Assembly (NCBI GenBank): GCA_021173225.1
Contig: JAJOLK010000024.1
Location: forward strand, 1-38,187
DNA from: Phycisphaerales bacterium PN19_bin_20
GTDB lineage: Bacteria > Planctomycetota > Phycisphaerae > Phycisphaerales > UBA1924
Direction: 5' to 3'
Length of the DNA: 38,187 nucleotides
Shown here piece after piece: positions 1 through 8,375 of the stretch. A program made the position numbers and the translations under genes. A model generated the notes under the pieces. It saw nothing but the letters and a program-made list of their open reading frames with translations. It had not been told where the DNA came from and searched no databases. Position 1 is the first letter of the stretch. Each line of letters begins with the position of its first letter.

Positions 1-60
1 GCGGTGCAGCCGGGGGCGGTGCAGCCGGGGGCGGTGCAGCCGGGGGCGGTGCAGCCAGGG
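1..60. repeat. 15-bp tandem repeat, four copies
   Basis: The unit GCGGTGCAGCCGGGG occurs three times exactly and a fourth time with one change (CCAGGG). Degenerate further copies follow to about base 90. It stays in frame and codes for AVQPG. The array reaches the left edge, so its full copy number is unknown. Confidence 0.9.
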
Positions 61-366
61 GCGGTTGAAACGGGTGCGGTTGGTTCTGCCAGGGTTGGCC
101 CAGTAGATGGCGCGATCGCCGACGCGCTGTGGCAGGTGTTGGGCCCACGCAGCGAGCGGGGGGTCTCGGCGGCGCAGGCCCGCGCGCTGGGGGCGAATCT
201 GCGGCCGTGGAGCCTGCAGCGCGACGCGCTTGAGGCGGGCCGGGCGGTGCTGGCGCATGAGGGCAAGGACGGCGCAGCTCGGGTCTTTGCGCGTGCGCGA
301 ACGCTGACTAAACGCCCAGAGATTCTCAAGCAGATCGACGACGCCGCGGCGGTGGTGCTGAAGTAA
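1..366 (+). CDS. 3' end of an unknown protein with an AVQPG pentapeptide repeat
   Basis: The reading frame is open from the first base of the window to a TAA stop, so this is very probably the C-terminal end of a gene that begins upstream. The first residues are a repeated pentapeptide (Ala-Val-Gln-Pro-Gly) encoded by a 15-bp tandem repeat. The following ~85 residues are an Ala/Arg-rich, apparently helical domain ending in a Lys/Asp-containing tail. I do not recognise the family. A start at base 4 is formally possible but would lie inside the repeat, which is unlikely. The gene converges on the oxidoreductase gene, with 23 bp between the stop codons. The repeat probably forms a flexible linker between an unseen N-terminal domain and this C-terminal domain; that is inference. 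Confidence 0.55.
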   Translation, partial: AVQPGAVQPGAVQPGAVQPGAVETGAVGSARVGPVDGAIADALWQVLGPRSERGVSAAQARALGANLRPWSLQRDALEAGRAVLAHEGKDGAARVFARARTLTKRPEILKQIDDAAAVVLK

Positions 367-389
367 GCAGGTACCCGCTGGAGGTGACC

Positions 390-1514
390 TCAGGGCTTCT
401 CGGTGCCGGCCCACCCGGCGGCGCGGACGGGCAGACCACCCTTTGACCCGCGCTGCTCGGCGCAGGCCGCGATGATCCGCTCGGCGGTGCGGACGTTGGC
501 GAGGCCGGCGGCGGCGTCAACCTCGGGGCGCTGCCCGGTGCGGACGGCGTCAAGGAAGGCCTTGATCTCTTCGACGATGGGCTCGCCCTCATCGATCTTG
601 AGCTCTTCGATCTGGACCAGCTCGTGCCACTTGAGGTTCGAGAGGTCAGCGCCTTGGCGCAGCAGGTTGCGCAGCTCGGCCATCTGCTGCTCGTTGGCGA
701 CGCGCCGGATCATCACGCCGGTTTTTGCGGCGTAGTCGATCTTGACGTAGGCGTTCTCGCCCGTGATGCGGGTGACGCGCTCGGTCTTGAGGGCCAGGCG
801 CGAGCAGGTGATGTTGGCCACGCAGGTTCCGGTGCTCAGGTGCCAGGTCAGGCGGGCGCTGGCGATATCTTCGTACTCGGTGATGACGGCGACGCCTGAG
901 GCCTGGACCTCGTCGGGCTCGCGCCCGTTCATGAGCATGATGACCACGTCCAGGTCGTGGATCATCATGTCCATGACCACGGAGATATCGACGCTGCGGA
1001 AAGTCATGGGGCTGACGCGGGTGACCTCCATGTAGCGTGGGACGATGGTTTGCCCGCCGGCCACCTCGCGGCGCAAGGCGCGCATGATCGGGTTGAAGCG
1101 CTCGATGTGCCCGACCATAAGGACCGAGCCTGAGGCCTCGGCGGCGGACTTGATGGCCTTGCTCTCGGCGACGTCGGCGGCGAGAGGCTTCTCGACCAGG
1201 CAGGCGATGCCGGCCTTGAGCATGTGCTCGGCGCTCTCGCGGTGAAAGGTGGTCGGGGTCGCGATCGAGACGGCGTCGACGCCGGCGTCGATGAGCTGCT
1301 GGACGCTGTAGAAGGCGCGGCAGCCATACTGCTCGGCGAGGGCCTCCGCGCGTTCGGGGTTGTTGTCAACCACGCCCACGAGCTTGCACCCGGGCATGGT
1401 GGCGTAGACGCGTGCGTGGTGACGGCCCATGCGTCCGACGCCGACGACGCCGGCGCGGATGATCGCGGATTCGCCGAGGCCCTTGGGGGTTACGCCGTTG
1501 CTGGTTGCTGGCAT
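390..1514 (-). CDS. Gfo/Idh/MocA family NAD(P)-dependent oxidoreductase
   Basis: The 374-residue protein has the two-domain build of this family. An N-terminal Rossmann fold starts near residue 20 with the dinucleotide-binding motif GVGRMG. The family's EKP motif lies in the segment LVEKPLA, whose Lys normally acts in catalysis. A C-terminal alpha/beta domain follows. The segment GHIERFNP after the EKP region is common in members acting on nucleotide-activated or amino sugars, such as the UDP-GlcNAc 3-dehydrogenase group. A sugar substrate is therefore likely but not proven. Length is normal. The gene is followed on the other strand by a convergent gene. The next minus-strand gene, an acyltransferase, lies upstream after ~110 bp, so a shared envelope role is possible but weakly supported. 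Confidence 0.88.
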   Translation of the reverse strand: MPATSNGVTPKGLGESAIIRAGVVGVGRMGRHHARVYATMPGCKLVGVVDNNPERAEALAEQYGCRAFYSVQQLIDAGVDAVSIATPTTFHRESAEHMLKAGIACLVEKPLAADVAESKAIKSAAEASGSVLMVGHIERFNPIMRALRREVAGGQTIVPRYMEVTRVSPMTFRSVDISVVMDMMIHDLDVVIMLMNGREPDEVQASGVAVITEYEDIASARLTWHLSTGTCVANITCSRLALKTERVTRITGENAYVKIDYAAKTGVMIRRVANEQQMAELRNLLRQGADLSNLKWHELVQIEELKIDEGEPIVEEIKAFLDAVRTGQRPEVDAAAGLANVRTAERIIAACAEQRGSKGGLPVRAAGWAGTEKP

Positions 1515-1622
1515 GGCTAGAGCTTTCTGAGGTTCAGAGGCGGTGGGCTGGCTCGTGTGCGTGCTTAGGTGGGTCGTCGTACGTGGTCGGCGGGTGGTCG
1601 CGGGGCGATGCTGGTCGCTGAT

Positions 1623-2414
1623 TCAATCTTTGCCCGTCGGCAGCGGCGGCTCTGGGTTGACTGGGCCGACCCACTGCTCGTAGCGGGCCTGAAGATCACG
1701 GACGATCTGCGCTGGGCGCAGCGCTGGGGCTGGAGCGGAAGCGGGCGCGCCAAAGTCGATCGCGGGCATGACCTCCAGGCGGCTGTTGCTGAGGCGATAG
1801 AGGCTTGCGTAGGCCGTGGGCTGGATGCTGGCGGTGCGGACGACTATGGGCAGAACGATCGGGCGGGCGCGGCTGATGAGCAGCCCGGCGCCGGGCTGAA
1901 AGGGGTAGATCTGGCCGGGGTGGCGGCAGAGGCGGCCTTCGGGGAAGATGCCGACGCACCCGCCAGCGGCGAGGTGGCGCAAGGCGGCGCGGACGCCGGC
2001 CATGTCACGCGAGGGGCCGTCGGGCCCGTTTTCTCGGCACACGAAGATGACCTGGGCGAAGCGGTAGGCATGCTCGAAGGTGTCGTGCTTCATGTCCGCG
2101 GCCATCATCCAGCGGACGAACATGGGCATGGCGGCGGAGATGAGCGCGCCGTCAACGCCGGCCTTGTGGTTGGAGATCAGTAGCAGCGGTCGTTTAGTGG
2201 CTTGCGCGGCGGCCCAGGCGGCGTCGGCGTGATGAAGGCCGTCGATTTTGAGGCGGTGGACGAGCCGCGCGTAGACCTTGGTTGAGAGTTGGGCGAGGCT
2301 TACGGCAAGGCGGTCACCCGCGTAGGGGCCTTGCGGCGTTACGGCGCGGGCGGTCCAGGCGATGAGGATCAGCGCGAGCCAGAGGGCGATCAAGATGACG
2401 GCCAGTGTCGTCAT
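1623..2414 (-). CDS. 1-acyl-glycerol-3-phosphate acyltransferase-like protein (PlsC family)
   Basis: This family transfers an acyl chain to lysophosphatidic acid or related acceptors at the inner membrane during phospholipid synthesis. The 263-residue protein begins with a strongly hydrophobic segment (residues ~3-25), a membrane anchor. It then shows the catalytic NHxxxxD box as NHKAGVD and the substrate-binding box as FPEGRLCR. Both blocks are in the usual order and spacing. The C-terminus is Pro/Ala-rich and ends in a short polar tail. The exact acceptor cannot be told from the sequence. gpsA, which makes the glycerol-3-phosphate backbone, lies elsewhere in the window, but the two are not in one operon. 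The gene is divergent from the 5-formyl-THF cyclo-ligase gene. Confidence 0.85.
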   Translation of the reverse strand: MTTLAVILIALWLALILIAWTARAVTPQGPYAGDRLAVSLAQLSTKVYARLVHRLKIDGLHHADAAWAAAQATKRPLLLISNHKAGVDGALISAAMPMFVRWMMAADMKHDTFEHAYRFAQVIFVCRENGPDGPSRDMAGVRAALRHLAAGGCVGIFPEGRLCRHPGQIYPFQPGAGLLISRARPIVLPIVVRTASIQPTAYASLYRLSNSRLEVMPAIDFGAPASAPAPALRPAQIVRDLQARYEQWVGPVNPEPPLPTGKD

Positions 2415-2599
2415 TGGGACGGGTGGGAGCTAGGCGGGGCTGGGGCCCGAGTCGGGCGCGAGTTGTAGGCGGAGGTAACGCGTAGGTTAGTAAACGCAAA
2501 CCGCCGGGTCGAGTCGGCGGGCAATGATCTGGCGAGATTGCTGTGCCGCGGCGGTGAGGGTGCGTGAGAACGCGTGGGCGGAGACGGATGAGGAGGCCT

Positions 2600-3187
2600 G
2601 TGAACAACGAGAAGCAGATTGTGCGGTCGGGAGTCAAGGTGGGGCTTGGGGCGATGACCGCCGAGCAGCGCGGTGCAGAGTCGGGCGCGATCTGCGCGGC
2701 GCTGATGGGCCTGGGGTTGGTGGCGAGTGCGCGGCGGGTGCTGCTGTACGCGGCGATGCCGTTTGAGCCGGAGGTGGGCGAGCTCGCGCGGTGGTTGCTC
2801 TCGCGCGGGGCGGTGGTGTGTGCGCCACGGGTGGACTGGGCTGGCTGGACGATGGTGGCGGCGGAGGTATCGCGGTGGCCGGACGATTTGGCGCTGGATG
2901 CCAAGGGTCTGCGTGTGCCGGGGGCGAGCGCGCGGGTGGTGGGGGCCGATGAGCTGGACGCGGTGCTGGTGCCTGGAGTGGCGTTTGATCGTGAGGGTGC
3001 GCGGCTGGGGCGTGGCGGGGGCTTTTACGATCGGTTCTTGGCAGGTGTGAAGGTGCAGAGTCGCGTGGGCGTGTGCTTTGGGTGCCAGGTGGTCACGCGG
3101 GTGCCGACAGAGCCGCACGACGCGCGGATGGGCGCGGTGGTGACGGGGGCGGGGGTGCTAGGTGTGCTGGGGGTGCTGGGGGTATGA
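2600..3187 (+). CDS. 5-formyltetrahydrofolate cyclo-ligase
   Basis: The enzyme converts 5-formyl-THF to 5,10-methenyl-THF using ATP and so recycles folate. The signature GRGGGFYDRFL, the ATP-binding glycine-rich loop of the family, is present near residue 140. It is followed by the usual segment ending PTEPHD. The frame stays open upstream to a GTG at 2564, with an ATG at 2588. I prefer the GTG at 2600 because AGGAGG stands directly before it, although the 3-nt spacing is short; the true start may be either. From 2600 the protein is 195 residues, normal for the family. The C-terminus runs into a GVL repeat encoded by a 9-bp tandem repeat. Only 12 bp separate the stop from the next gene, so the two may be co-transcribed. 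Confidence 0.85.
   Translation: MNNEKQIVRSGVKVGLGAMTAEQRGAESGAICAALMGLGLVASARRVLLYAAMPFEPEVGELARWLLSRGAVVCAPRVDWAGWTMVAAEVSRWPDDLALDAKGLRVPGASARVVGADELDAVLVPGVAFDREGARLGRGGGFYDRFLAGVKVQSRVGVCFGCQVVTRVPTEPHDARMGAVVTGAGVLGVLGVLGV
3150..3184. repeat. 9-bp repeat at the 3' end of the cyclo-ligase gene
   Basis: Imperfect copies of GGGGTGCTG/GGTGTGCTG encode Gly-Val-Leu repeated three to four times at the extreme C-terminus, beyond the conserved enzyme core. The array ends at the stop codon, so copy-number change would alter only the tail or the stop position. Confidence 0.7.
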
Positions 3188-3199
3188 GGGCGGAGAGTC

Positions 3200-4705
3200 G
3201 TGGTGAAACTTGGGGTGGCCGGTGTTCGAAGGCCGATCGTGCTGGTTGGGTCTTACGCCACATTGATGGCCCGGAGGTTGCCTTTCATGCTCACGTCACA
3301 GCGCCCGCGGAACGTGGTTCGGATTTCGTCATCCAACGGCGTGGGGAGCACGTCGCGCCCTGGTGGGGCGGCCGGTGTGCTGGGCTCGCCACGTGCGAGG
3401 ATGGTGCTGGGAGTCGCGGTGCTCGCGGCGATGGCTGGGCTGGGGTTGCTGGTGTACAGCCGATCGGCGGCGGGCGTAGCAGTGAGCGGCACTGAGCCGC
3501 TGGAGACGATCAACCCCGCGCTGGCGGGCGGGGCTGAGGCCGTTGAAGATGCCGCGCGGGCTGGGACGGTTTTGGACAGTGGTGCGGGTGGTGGCGCAGG
3601 TGGTGGCGCGGGTGGCGTGCGGGGCGAGTCGTCGATTGATGGGCCGGTGATATTGCGGATGGCGGGGCCCGGTGCATCGGTGATTGAGCCTGAACCTGTG
3701 AATGCGGAGCCGCGGCCTTCGGACGGCAGGCCTGTGGAGCGCGTGCCCGGGGGGAGTGTTCCTGGCGGGGGCGTGCCGCGGGGGCCGAGCGCGCTGCCGC
3801 TGGACTTGCCGATGTCGCCTGGAGCCGGAGTGCCGAGTAAGCCAGCGGCTGGGCTGGGTATGCCAGCGGCTGGGCCGGGCGCAGGTGAGGGCGCAGGTGT
3901 GCGCGGGATTATCACTGCGGCGTCGGCGCTGACCAAGGCGGGCAAGCCGCTGGCAGCGCGCGAGCGGCTGAACAAGGTGTTGTATGACAAGGGCGTCAGC
4001 GCGGCGGACGTGGGCGCGGTGCGGGCCGAGATGGAGACGCTGAACGCGACGCTGGTGTTCTCGCCCAAGGTGACGCCGGGGGACGCGCTGACGGACGCCT
4101 ACACGATTGTGAGCGGCGACACGCTGGCGCGGATCACGCGTCGGCAGGGGCTGCCGATCGACTGGCGGCTGCTGGTGCGGATCAACCGTTTAAGCGGGGA
4201 GAATGCGATCCGCGTGGGTCAGAGCATCAAGCTGGTGCGCTTACCGATGCACGCGGTGGTGCACAAGAGCGACTATCGGATGGACGTGTGGGCGGGCCCG
4301 CCGGTGAGCCCCGGCGCTCCGCTTGGGCCGCACGGCCAGGGCGAGGGTTGGACGTATATTCGCAGCTTCAAGGTGGGGCTGGGCGAGAGCAACGGGACGC
4401 CCGAGGGGCTGTTTGTGGTGCGGCCCAGCAGCAAGCTCATCAACCCGCGCTGGGTCAACCCGCGGACCGGCGAGGTGTTCGAGGCGAGCGACGAGAAGAA
4501 CCCCATCGGCGAGCACTGGATCGGGCTTGATGGCGCGGACGACGCGACGCGCGGGTTCACGGGCTACGGCGTGCACGGGACGATCGACCCCGGGTCGGTC
4601 GGGCAACAGCGCTCTATGGGTTGCGTGCGCCTGGCGGCTGAGGACATCGCGCAGGTCTACGAGCTGTTGGTGGACCGGCTGAGCACGGTGCGGGTTATGA
4701 AGTGA
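3200..4705 (+). CDS. LysM-domain L,D-transpeptidase (YkuD family)
   Basis: Such enzymes form 3-3 peptidoglycan cross-links or attach proteins to peptidoglycan through an active-site cysteine. The 501-residue protein has a short cytoplasmic start, one membrane segment (about residues 69-90), a long Gly/Pro/Ala-rich linker, a LysM domain (about 300-347) and a C-terminal YkuD domain (about 352-501). The catalytic motif is clear: HGT, then S-x-GCVRL with Cys at residue 475. The GTG codons at 3200 and 3203 follow a GGAG sequence; ATG codons at 3266 and 3287 are alternatives that keep the membrane segment. The linker contains GAGGGAGG and repeated PAAG stretches. The protein would sit in the inner membrane with both domains outside the cytoplasm. 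The domain order agrees with a wall-binding, wall-modifying enzyme. Classical planctomycetes were long thought to lack peptidoglycan. Confidence 0.9.
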   Translation: MVKLGVAGVRRPIVLVGSYATLMARRLPFMLTSQRPRNVVRISSSNGVGSTSRPGGAAGVLGSPRARMVLGVAVLAAMAGLGLLVYSRSAAGVAVSGTEPLETINPALAGGAEAVEDAARAGTVLDSGAGGGAGGGAGGVRGESSIDGPVILRMAGPGASVIEPEPVNAEPRPSDGRPVERVPGGSVPGGGVPRGPSALPLDLPMSPGAGVPSKPAAGLGMPAAGPGAGEGAGVRGIITAASALTKAGKPLAARERLNKVLYDKGVSAADVGAVRAEMETLNATLVFSPKVTPGDALTDAYTIVSGDTLARITRRQGLPIDWRLLVRINRLSGENAIRVGQSIKLVRLPMHAVVHKSDYRMDVWAGPPVSPGAPLGPHGQGEGWTYIRSFKVGLGESNGTPEGLFVVRPSSKLINPRWVNPRTGEVFEASDEKNPIGEHWIGLDGADDATRGFTGYGVHGTIDPGSVGQQRSMGCVRLAAEDIAQVYELLVDRLSTVRVMK

Positions 4706-4782
4706 GCGCGATGAGAGCGTCGGTAAACTCTCGGCCTCACGCCGAGCCACCCACCCTGGCCGGCTGATGGCGAGAACCTGTT

Positions 4783-6270
4783 GTGCCTGAGTTCCGATCA
4801 AGCAGTGCGCTGGCCTTGCCCGCAGAGGCGGTGTGGGCGTTTCACGCTCATTCCGGGGCGTTTCAGAGGCTGATGCCGGGGTGGCAGACCCTCGAGGTGC
4901 GCTCGTGGCGCGGGACGCTGCGCGATGCGCGGCTTGAGTTTGTGATCCGTCAGGGGCCCGCGCGGCTGACGTGGATCGCTCAGCACGACGCGAGCGGGTT
5001 CGTCGAGGGCGAGCAGTTTGTTGACGTGATGGAACGCGGGCCAGCGAGCGCCTGGCGGCACACGCACCGGGTGACGCCCACGGCGGGCATCGGTAGCGCG
5101 ACGGGCACAAGCAACGCGGGGGCGTGCGAGCTTGATGACCACATCGTCTACCGCCTTCCGCTGTACCCGCTTGGGCAGTGGTTGGGCGGGTGGAAGTTTG
5201 AGGCCGACTTGCGGCGGATGTTCTTGTTCCGCCACGCGCGGACGGCGCACGACGCGGCGCGGCACGCGCGGTTCGCAGGCCAGCGGCGTTTGCACATTGT
5301 GCTGACGGGCTCAAACGGGACCATTGGCGCGGCGCTGCTGGCATACTTGGTGAACGCGGGGCACAGGGTTGATCGGCTGGTGCGGGCGCAGCCGCGGGCC
5401 ACCGGCGACGGCACAGGCCTGCTGCCCGGGCGTGAGGTGAGGTGGGACCCGGTTGCGAGCGGGCCGGACGCGGCGCTGATCGCGGCCATTGATGGTTGCG
5501 ACGCGGTGATTCACCTGGGCGCGGCGGGGATTGCCGCGCGGCGCTGGACGGACACGTATAAGCGCGAGCTGGTGGAGTCGCGCGTCAGGTCAACTGCTCT
5601 GCTGGCGCAGGCGATTGCGCGGTGCAAGCGGGCGCCCGAGGTGTTCATGGTCGCCAGCGGAACGAACATCTATCGCCCGGCGGCGCTTGGAGACGTGATC
5701 CCGCGTGAGGAGGACGCGCCGGTTGGGGATGGATTCCTTGCGCGTCTCGCGCTGGACTGGGAGGGCGCGGCGGCGCCGGCGCACCCGCGGACACGGGTGG
5801 TGAATCTGCGGCTGGGGGTGGTGCTCTCTGCCAAGGGTGGTTTCTTGAAGGCGGTGGCGGGAGTGCTGCCGGCGGGGGCGTCGCGGTTTGGTGACGGGAG
5901 GGCGGTGGTGCCGTGGGTGCATGTGGATGATGTGCTGGGGGCAGTTGAGCACGTGCTTCACACGCCTGGGCTGCGCGGGGCGGTGAACATCGCGGCCCCG
6001 AGTGTGGAGAGCAACGCGGCGATGCTGGGCGCGATCAACGTGACGCGGCGGAGCGTGGTGAATGTGCCGGTGTCGGCAGGGCTGCTGCGGCTAATGGCGG
6101 GTGAGATGAGCGAGGCGGTGCTGGCGAGCCAGCCGGTGTCGGTGGCGAAGCTGGTGGGCAGTGGGTTTGTGTTCGCGGTGCCAACTGTGGCGGCGGCGGC
6201 AGCGATTGAGCTTGGCGATGCGCGGGGCCTGGCGGCGCACCGTGAGCGGATGTTGAGCTGGCGCGCGTGA
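4783..6270 (+). CDS. TIGR01777-type NAD-dependent epimerase with an N-terminal SRPBCC-like domain
   Basis: The protein is 495 residues. About residues 1-165 form a START/SRPBCC-like ligand-binding fold of the kind found next to or fused with TIGR01777 epimerases. From about residue 168 there is a Rossmann fold with the motif TGSNGTIG. It is followed by the family's characteristic segments near AVIHLGAAGIAARRW, VESRVRST and VNLRLGVVLS. The family belongs to the extended SDR superfamily; its substrate is not established (cell-division inhibitor SulA-like annotations are historical). The start is a GTG. An ATG at 4767 lies in another frame that stops after seven codons. The gene may be read through from the transpeptidase gene 77 bp upstream. 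An imperfect inverted repeat (6270-6313) directly after the stop could act as a terminator, but no U-tract follows. Confidence 0.87.
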   Translation: MPEFRSSSALALPAEAVWAFHAHSGAFQRLMPGWQTLEVRSWRGTLRDARLEFVIRQGPARLTWIAQHDASGFVEGEQFVDVMERGPASAWRHTHRVTPTAGIGSATGTSNAGACELDDHIVYRLPLYPLGQWLGGWKFEADLRRMFLFRHARTAHDAARHARFAGQRRLHIVLTGSNGTIGAALLAYLVNAGHRVDRLVRAQPRATGDGTGLLPGREVRWDPVASGPDAALIAAIDGCDAVIHLGAAGIAARRWTDTYKRELVESRVRSTALLAQAIARCKRAPEVFMVASGTNIYRPAALGDVIPREEDAPVGDGFLARLALDWEGAAAPAHPRTRVVNLRLGVVLSAKGGFLKAVAGVLPAGASRFGDGRAVVPWVHVDDVLGAVEHVLHTPGLRGAVNIAAPSVESNAAMLGAINVTRRSVVNVPVSAGLLRLMAGEMSEAVLASQPVSVAKLVGSGFVFAVPTVAAAAAIELGDARGLAAHRERMLSWRA

Positions 6271-6438
6271 TTCGCGCTCGTGTGCCGATCGCGCGTGGCG
6301 AGCGGGCGCGAATAGCTCATGTGCCGAGCGCGTAAGTAGCGGGGAAGTTAGAACGTTCGCGGTGGGCTTGAAGTGGTTTTGGTGCTTCAATGGTGCAGCG
6401 CGTGCCACCAAGACCGCGCGCGGAACGAAGGCGGGACC

Positions 6439-6867
6439 ATGCTGGCGGAAGAGAACAAGCGGTGGATGACGGTGACGCTGCTGATCGCGGGGGTTTACAA
6501 CCTTGTGTGGGGCGCGCTGGTAGTGCTGTGGCCGCTGGGGCTCTTTGAGCTGCTGCGCGTGCCGGCGGAGCGGTGGCCCAACGCGACGGGCGTGTCGATC
6601 TGGCAGTGTGTGGGGATGGTGATTGGGGTCTACGGCGTGGGGTACCTGTGCGCGGCGCGGAACCCGCTGCGGCACTGGCCGATCGTGCTGGTGGGGATGC
6701 TCGGCAAGATCTTCGGGCCCATCGGCTTCATTGATGCGGCGCTGATGCGGGGCGCGTTCCCGGTTGAGTTTGGGTGGACGCTGATCACCAATGACTTGGT
6801 GTGGTGGGTGCCGTTCGGGGTGATCTTGTGGCGCGCGTGGCAGACGCGCGGGACGCGGTCTGGGTGA
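6439..6867 (+). CDS. small four-helix membrane protein of unknown function
   Basis: The 142-residue product has four hydrophobic segments (roughly residues 10-32, 50-71, 78-100 and 115-135) joined by short loops. This is the size and pattern of small DoxX-like or uncharacterised bacterial integral membrane proteins. The frame extends upstream to an ATG at 6373. I prefer the ATG at 6439 because the residues in between are polar and unrelated to a membrane protein start. I see no catalytic motif. It faces the TerB-like gene tail-to-tail, with a 14-bp tandem repeat in the gap. Function cannot be assigned. Confidence 0.7.
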   Translation: MLAEENKRWMTVTLLIAGVYNLVWGALVVLWPLGLFELLRVPAERWPNATGVSIWQCVGMVIGVYGVGYLCAARNPLRHWPIVLVGMLGKIFGPIGFIDAALMRGAFPVEFGWTLITNDLVWWVPFGVILWRAWQTRGTRSG

Positions 6868-6878
6868 CGCGATCTAGA

Positions 6879-6934
6879 CTGGCTGTTCGGGACTGGCCGT
6901 TCGGGGCTGGCCGTTCGGGGCTAGCCATTCGGGG
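6879..6934. repeat. 14-bp tandem repeat, four copies, between convergent genes
   Basis: The unit CTGGCCGTTCGGGG is present twice exactly (6893-6906 and 6907-6920), flanked by copies with one or two changes (6879-6892 and 6921-6934). The array fills most of the gap between two stop codons. It does not form an obvious hairpin-plus-U terminator. Confidence 0.9.
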
Positions 6935-6955
6935 CGCGCGAGTTGAGTGCACCGT

Positions 6956-7312
6956 TCAGGGCGCGTCGATGATCGTGTCAACCTCGGCGGGCGTCAGCCG
7001 CATCTTGTCACCAAAGTGCGTGATGATGACGCGTTCGTCCTCGGTCAGGTGCCCGTCGGCTTTGGCGACCTTGACCAGGAACTCGAGGGCCGCGCTGGGG
7101 CTGGGCTGGGCCAAGCGGAGCTGAGACTTGTAAAGGTTTTTGTCGCTGCACGAGAGCTCGATCATTGCCTTGAGGCTGGCGCGACCGACGCCGACGCGCT
7201 CGACGAGCGTGGCAATCACGGCTAGTTCGGGCTCATCAACGCGGCCGTCAAGGCCAGCAACGCAGACGCCCGCGCGGAGGAGTTCAAGATCGTGCATGCC
7301 ACCAGCGGTCAT
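6956..7312 (-). CDS. TerB-like domain protein
   Basis: The 118-residue protein is almost entirely one TerB-like all-helical domain. It has the two acidic repeats typical of the fold, seen as LDGRVDEPE near the N-terminus and KADGHLTEDE near the middle. These Asp/Glu clusters bind metal in TerB of the tellurite-resistance family. The frame is open further upstream to 7759, but that part runs antisense to the FKBP gene's coding region. The ATG at 7312 (or the one at 7297) gives a normal TerB length. No other ter genes are nearby, so a role in tellurite resistance should not be assumed. Stand-alone TerB domains occur widely in stress-related and membrane-associated proteins. Confidence 0.82.
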   Translation of the reverse strand: MTAGGMHDLELLRAGVCVAGLDGRVDEPELAVIATLVERVGVGRASLKAMIELSCSDKNLYKSQLRLAQPSPSAALEFLVKVAKADGHLTEDERVIITHFGDKMRLTPAEVDTIIDAP

Positions 7313-7436
7313 GCTGCGATGGTACGGGCCGCGCGTGCCCGGCGTGGCGCTGGGCGGGCCTACGCTCAAAGATTGGTCGGGAATGTTGCCCGGCCGGCCT
7401 GAACGCACGATCTTTGAGCCCGAACCAGAGGCCCTC

Positions 7437-8360
7437 ATGCAAACCCGCTCCGCTTCGAAGCTCGCTCTTGCCGCACTGACCTCCGGGGCGCTGGCCCTCT
7501 CTGGGCTGACGGGCCCCGCGCTGGGCTTTGAGCCTGAAAAGAAGCCCGGCGTAGCACCGGCGGCAGCACCAGCACCGGGGGTCGAAGGCTCGCCGCAGCG
7601 CGAGGCCGAGCTTAAGAAGCAGTCCGAGGAAGCGCTCAAGAACGCGCAGAGCACCCCAAAGCCGAAGGAACAGCCCTTGCCCGCACCGATCACCACTGCC
7701 GACGGCCTTGTTATTGAGGAGCTGAAGCTTGGCGAGGGGCCGGTGGCGGCGCGCGACACCGCCGTGGTCGCGCACTACAAGGGCACGCTCAAGGACGGCG
7801 GGGCGGAATTTGACTCGAGCTACAAGCGTGGCCAACCGGCGGTGTTTCCGCTGGCGGGGGTCATCAAGGGCTGGCAGGAGGGCGTGCCGGGCATGAAGGT
7901 CGGGGGCAAGCGGAAGCTGACGATCCCGAGCAAGATGGCGTATGGCGAGCGCGAGATCCCCGGCGGGCCGGACGGCAAGCCGCTGATCCCGGCCAACAGC
8001 GACCTGGTCTTTGAGATCGAGCTGGTCGGGGCGCTGGTGACGGAAGACCTGAAGGTCGGCGACGGCAAAGAGTGCAAGCTGAACCTGAGCAAGCCCGCGC
8101 GCGTGAAGGTCCACTACAAGGGCACGCTCAAGGAGGGCGGCAAGCAGTTCGATTCGTCGTACGACCGCAACGAGCCGATCGAGTTCTCGCTGGGCGAGGT
8201 GATCCCTGGGTGGACCTTCGGCGTGCCGGGGATGAAGGTGGGCGGGAAGCGGAAGCTGACGATCCCGTGGCAGTTGGCGTACGGCGAGCGCGGCTCCGGG
8301 CCGGACATCCCGCCCAAGGCCGATCTGGTGTTCGAGATCGAGCTGCTGGACGTGAAGTAA
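7437..8360 (+). CDS. secreted FKBP-type peptidyl-prolyl isomerase with two FKBP domains
   Basis: These proteins catalyse cis-trans isomerisation at proline and help proteins fold. The 307-residue product starts with a signal peptide (about residues 1-30, with a Lys/Arg start and an Ala/Leu core). A charged, Lys/Glu-rich linker follows. Then come two consecutive FKBP domains (about 85-198 and 199-307), each with the core pattern VHYKGTL...FDSSY...GVPGMKVGGKRKLTIP...AYGE...FEIEL. The two copies are close in sequence, which points to a tandem duplication. The second lacks an insertion present in the first (the GGPDGKPLIP loop). I chose the ATG at 7437 because the signal peptide begins there; the frame is open upstream but that part overlaps the divergent TerB-like gene. 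Export to the periplasm is likely. Confidence 0.92.
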   Translation: MQTRSASKLALAALTSGALALSGLTGPALGFEPEKKPGVAPAAAPAPGVEGSPQREAELKKQSEEALKNAQSTPKPKEQPLPAPITTADGLVIEELKLGEGPVAARDTAVVAHYKGTLKDGGAEFDSSYKRGQPAVFPLAGVIKGWQEGVPGMKVGGKRKLTIPSKMAYGEREIPGGPDGKPLIPANSDLVFEIELVGALVTEDLKVGDGKECKLNLSKPARVKVHYKGTLKEGGKQFDSSYDRNEPIEFSLGEVIPGWTFGVPGMKVGGKRKLTIPWQLAYGERGSGPDIPPKADLVFEIELLDVK

Positions 8361-8375
8361 GCGGGTGGCGGATGC

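Noticed and set aside
4241..5344. Open frame of 367 codons on the minus strand spanning two plus-strand genes
   Set aside because: It crosses the gap between the transpeptidase and epimerase genes antisense to both; composition is Arg/Ala/Ser-rich and non-protein-like.
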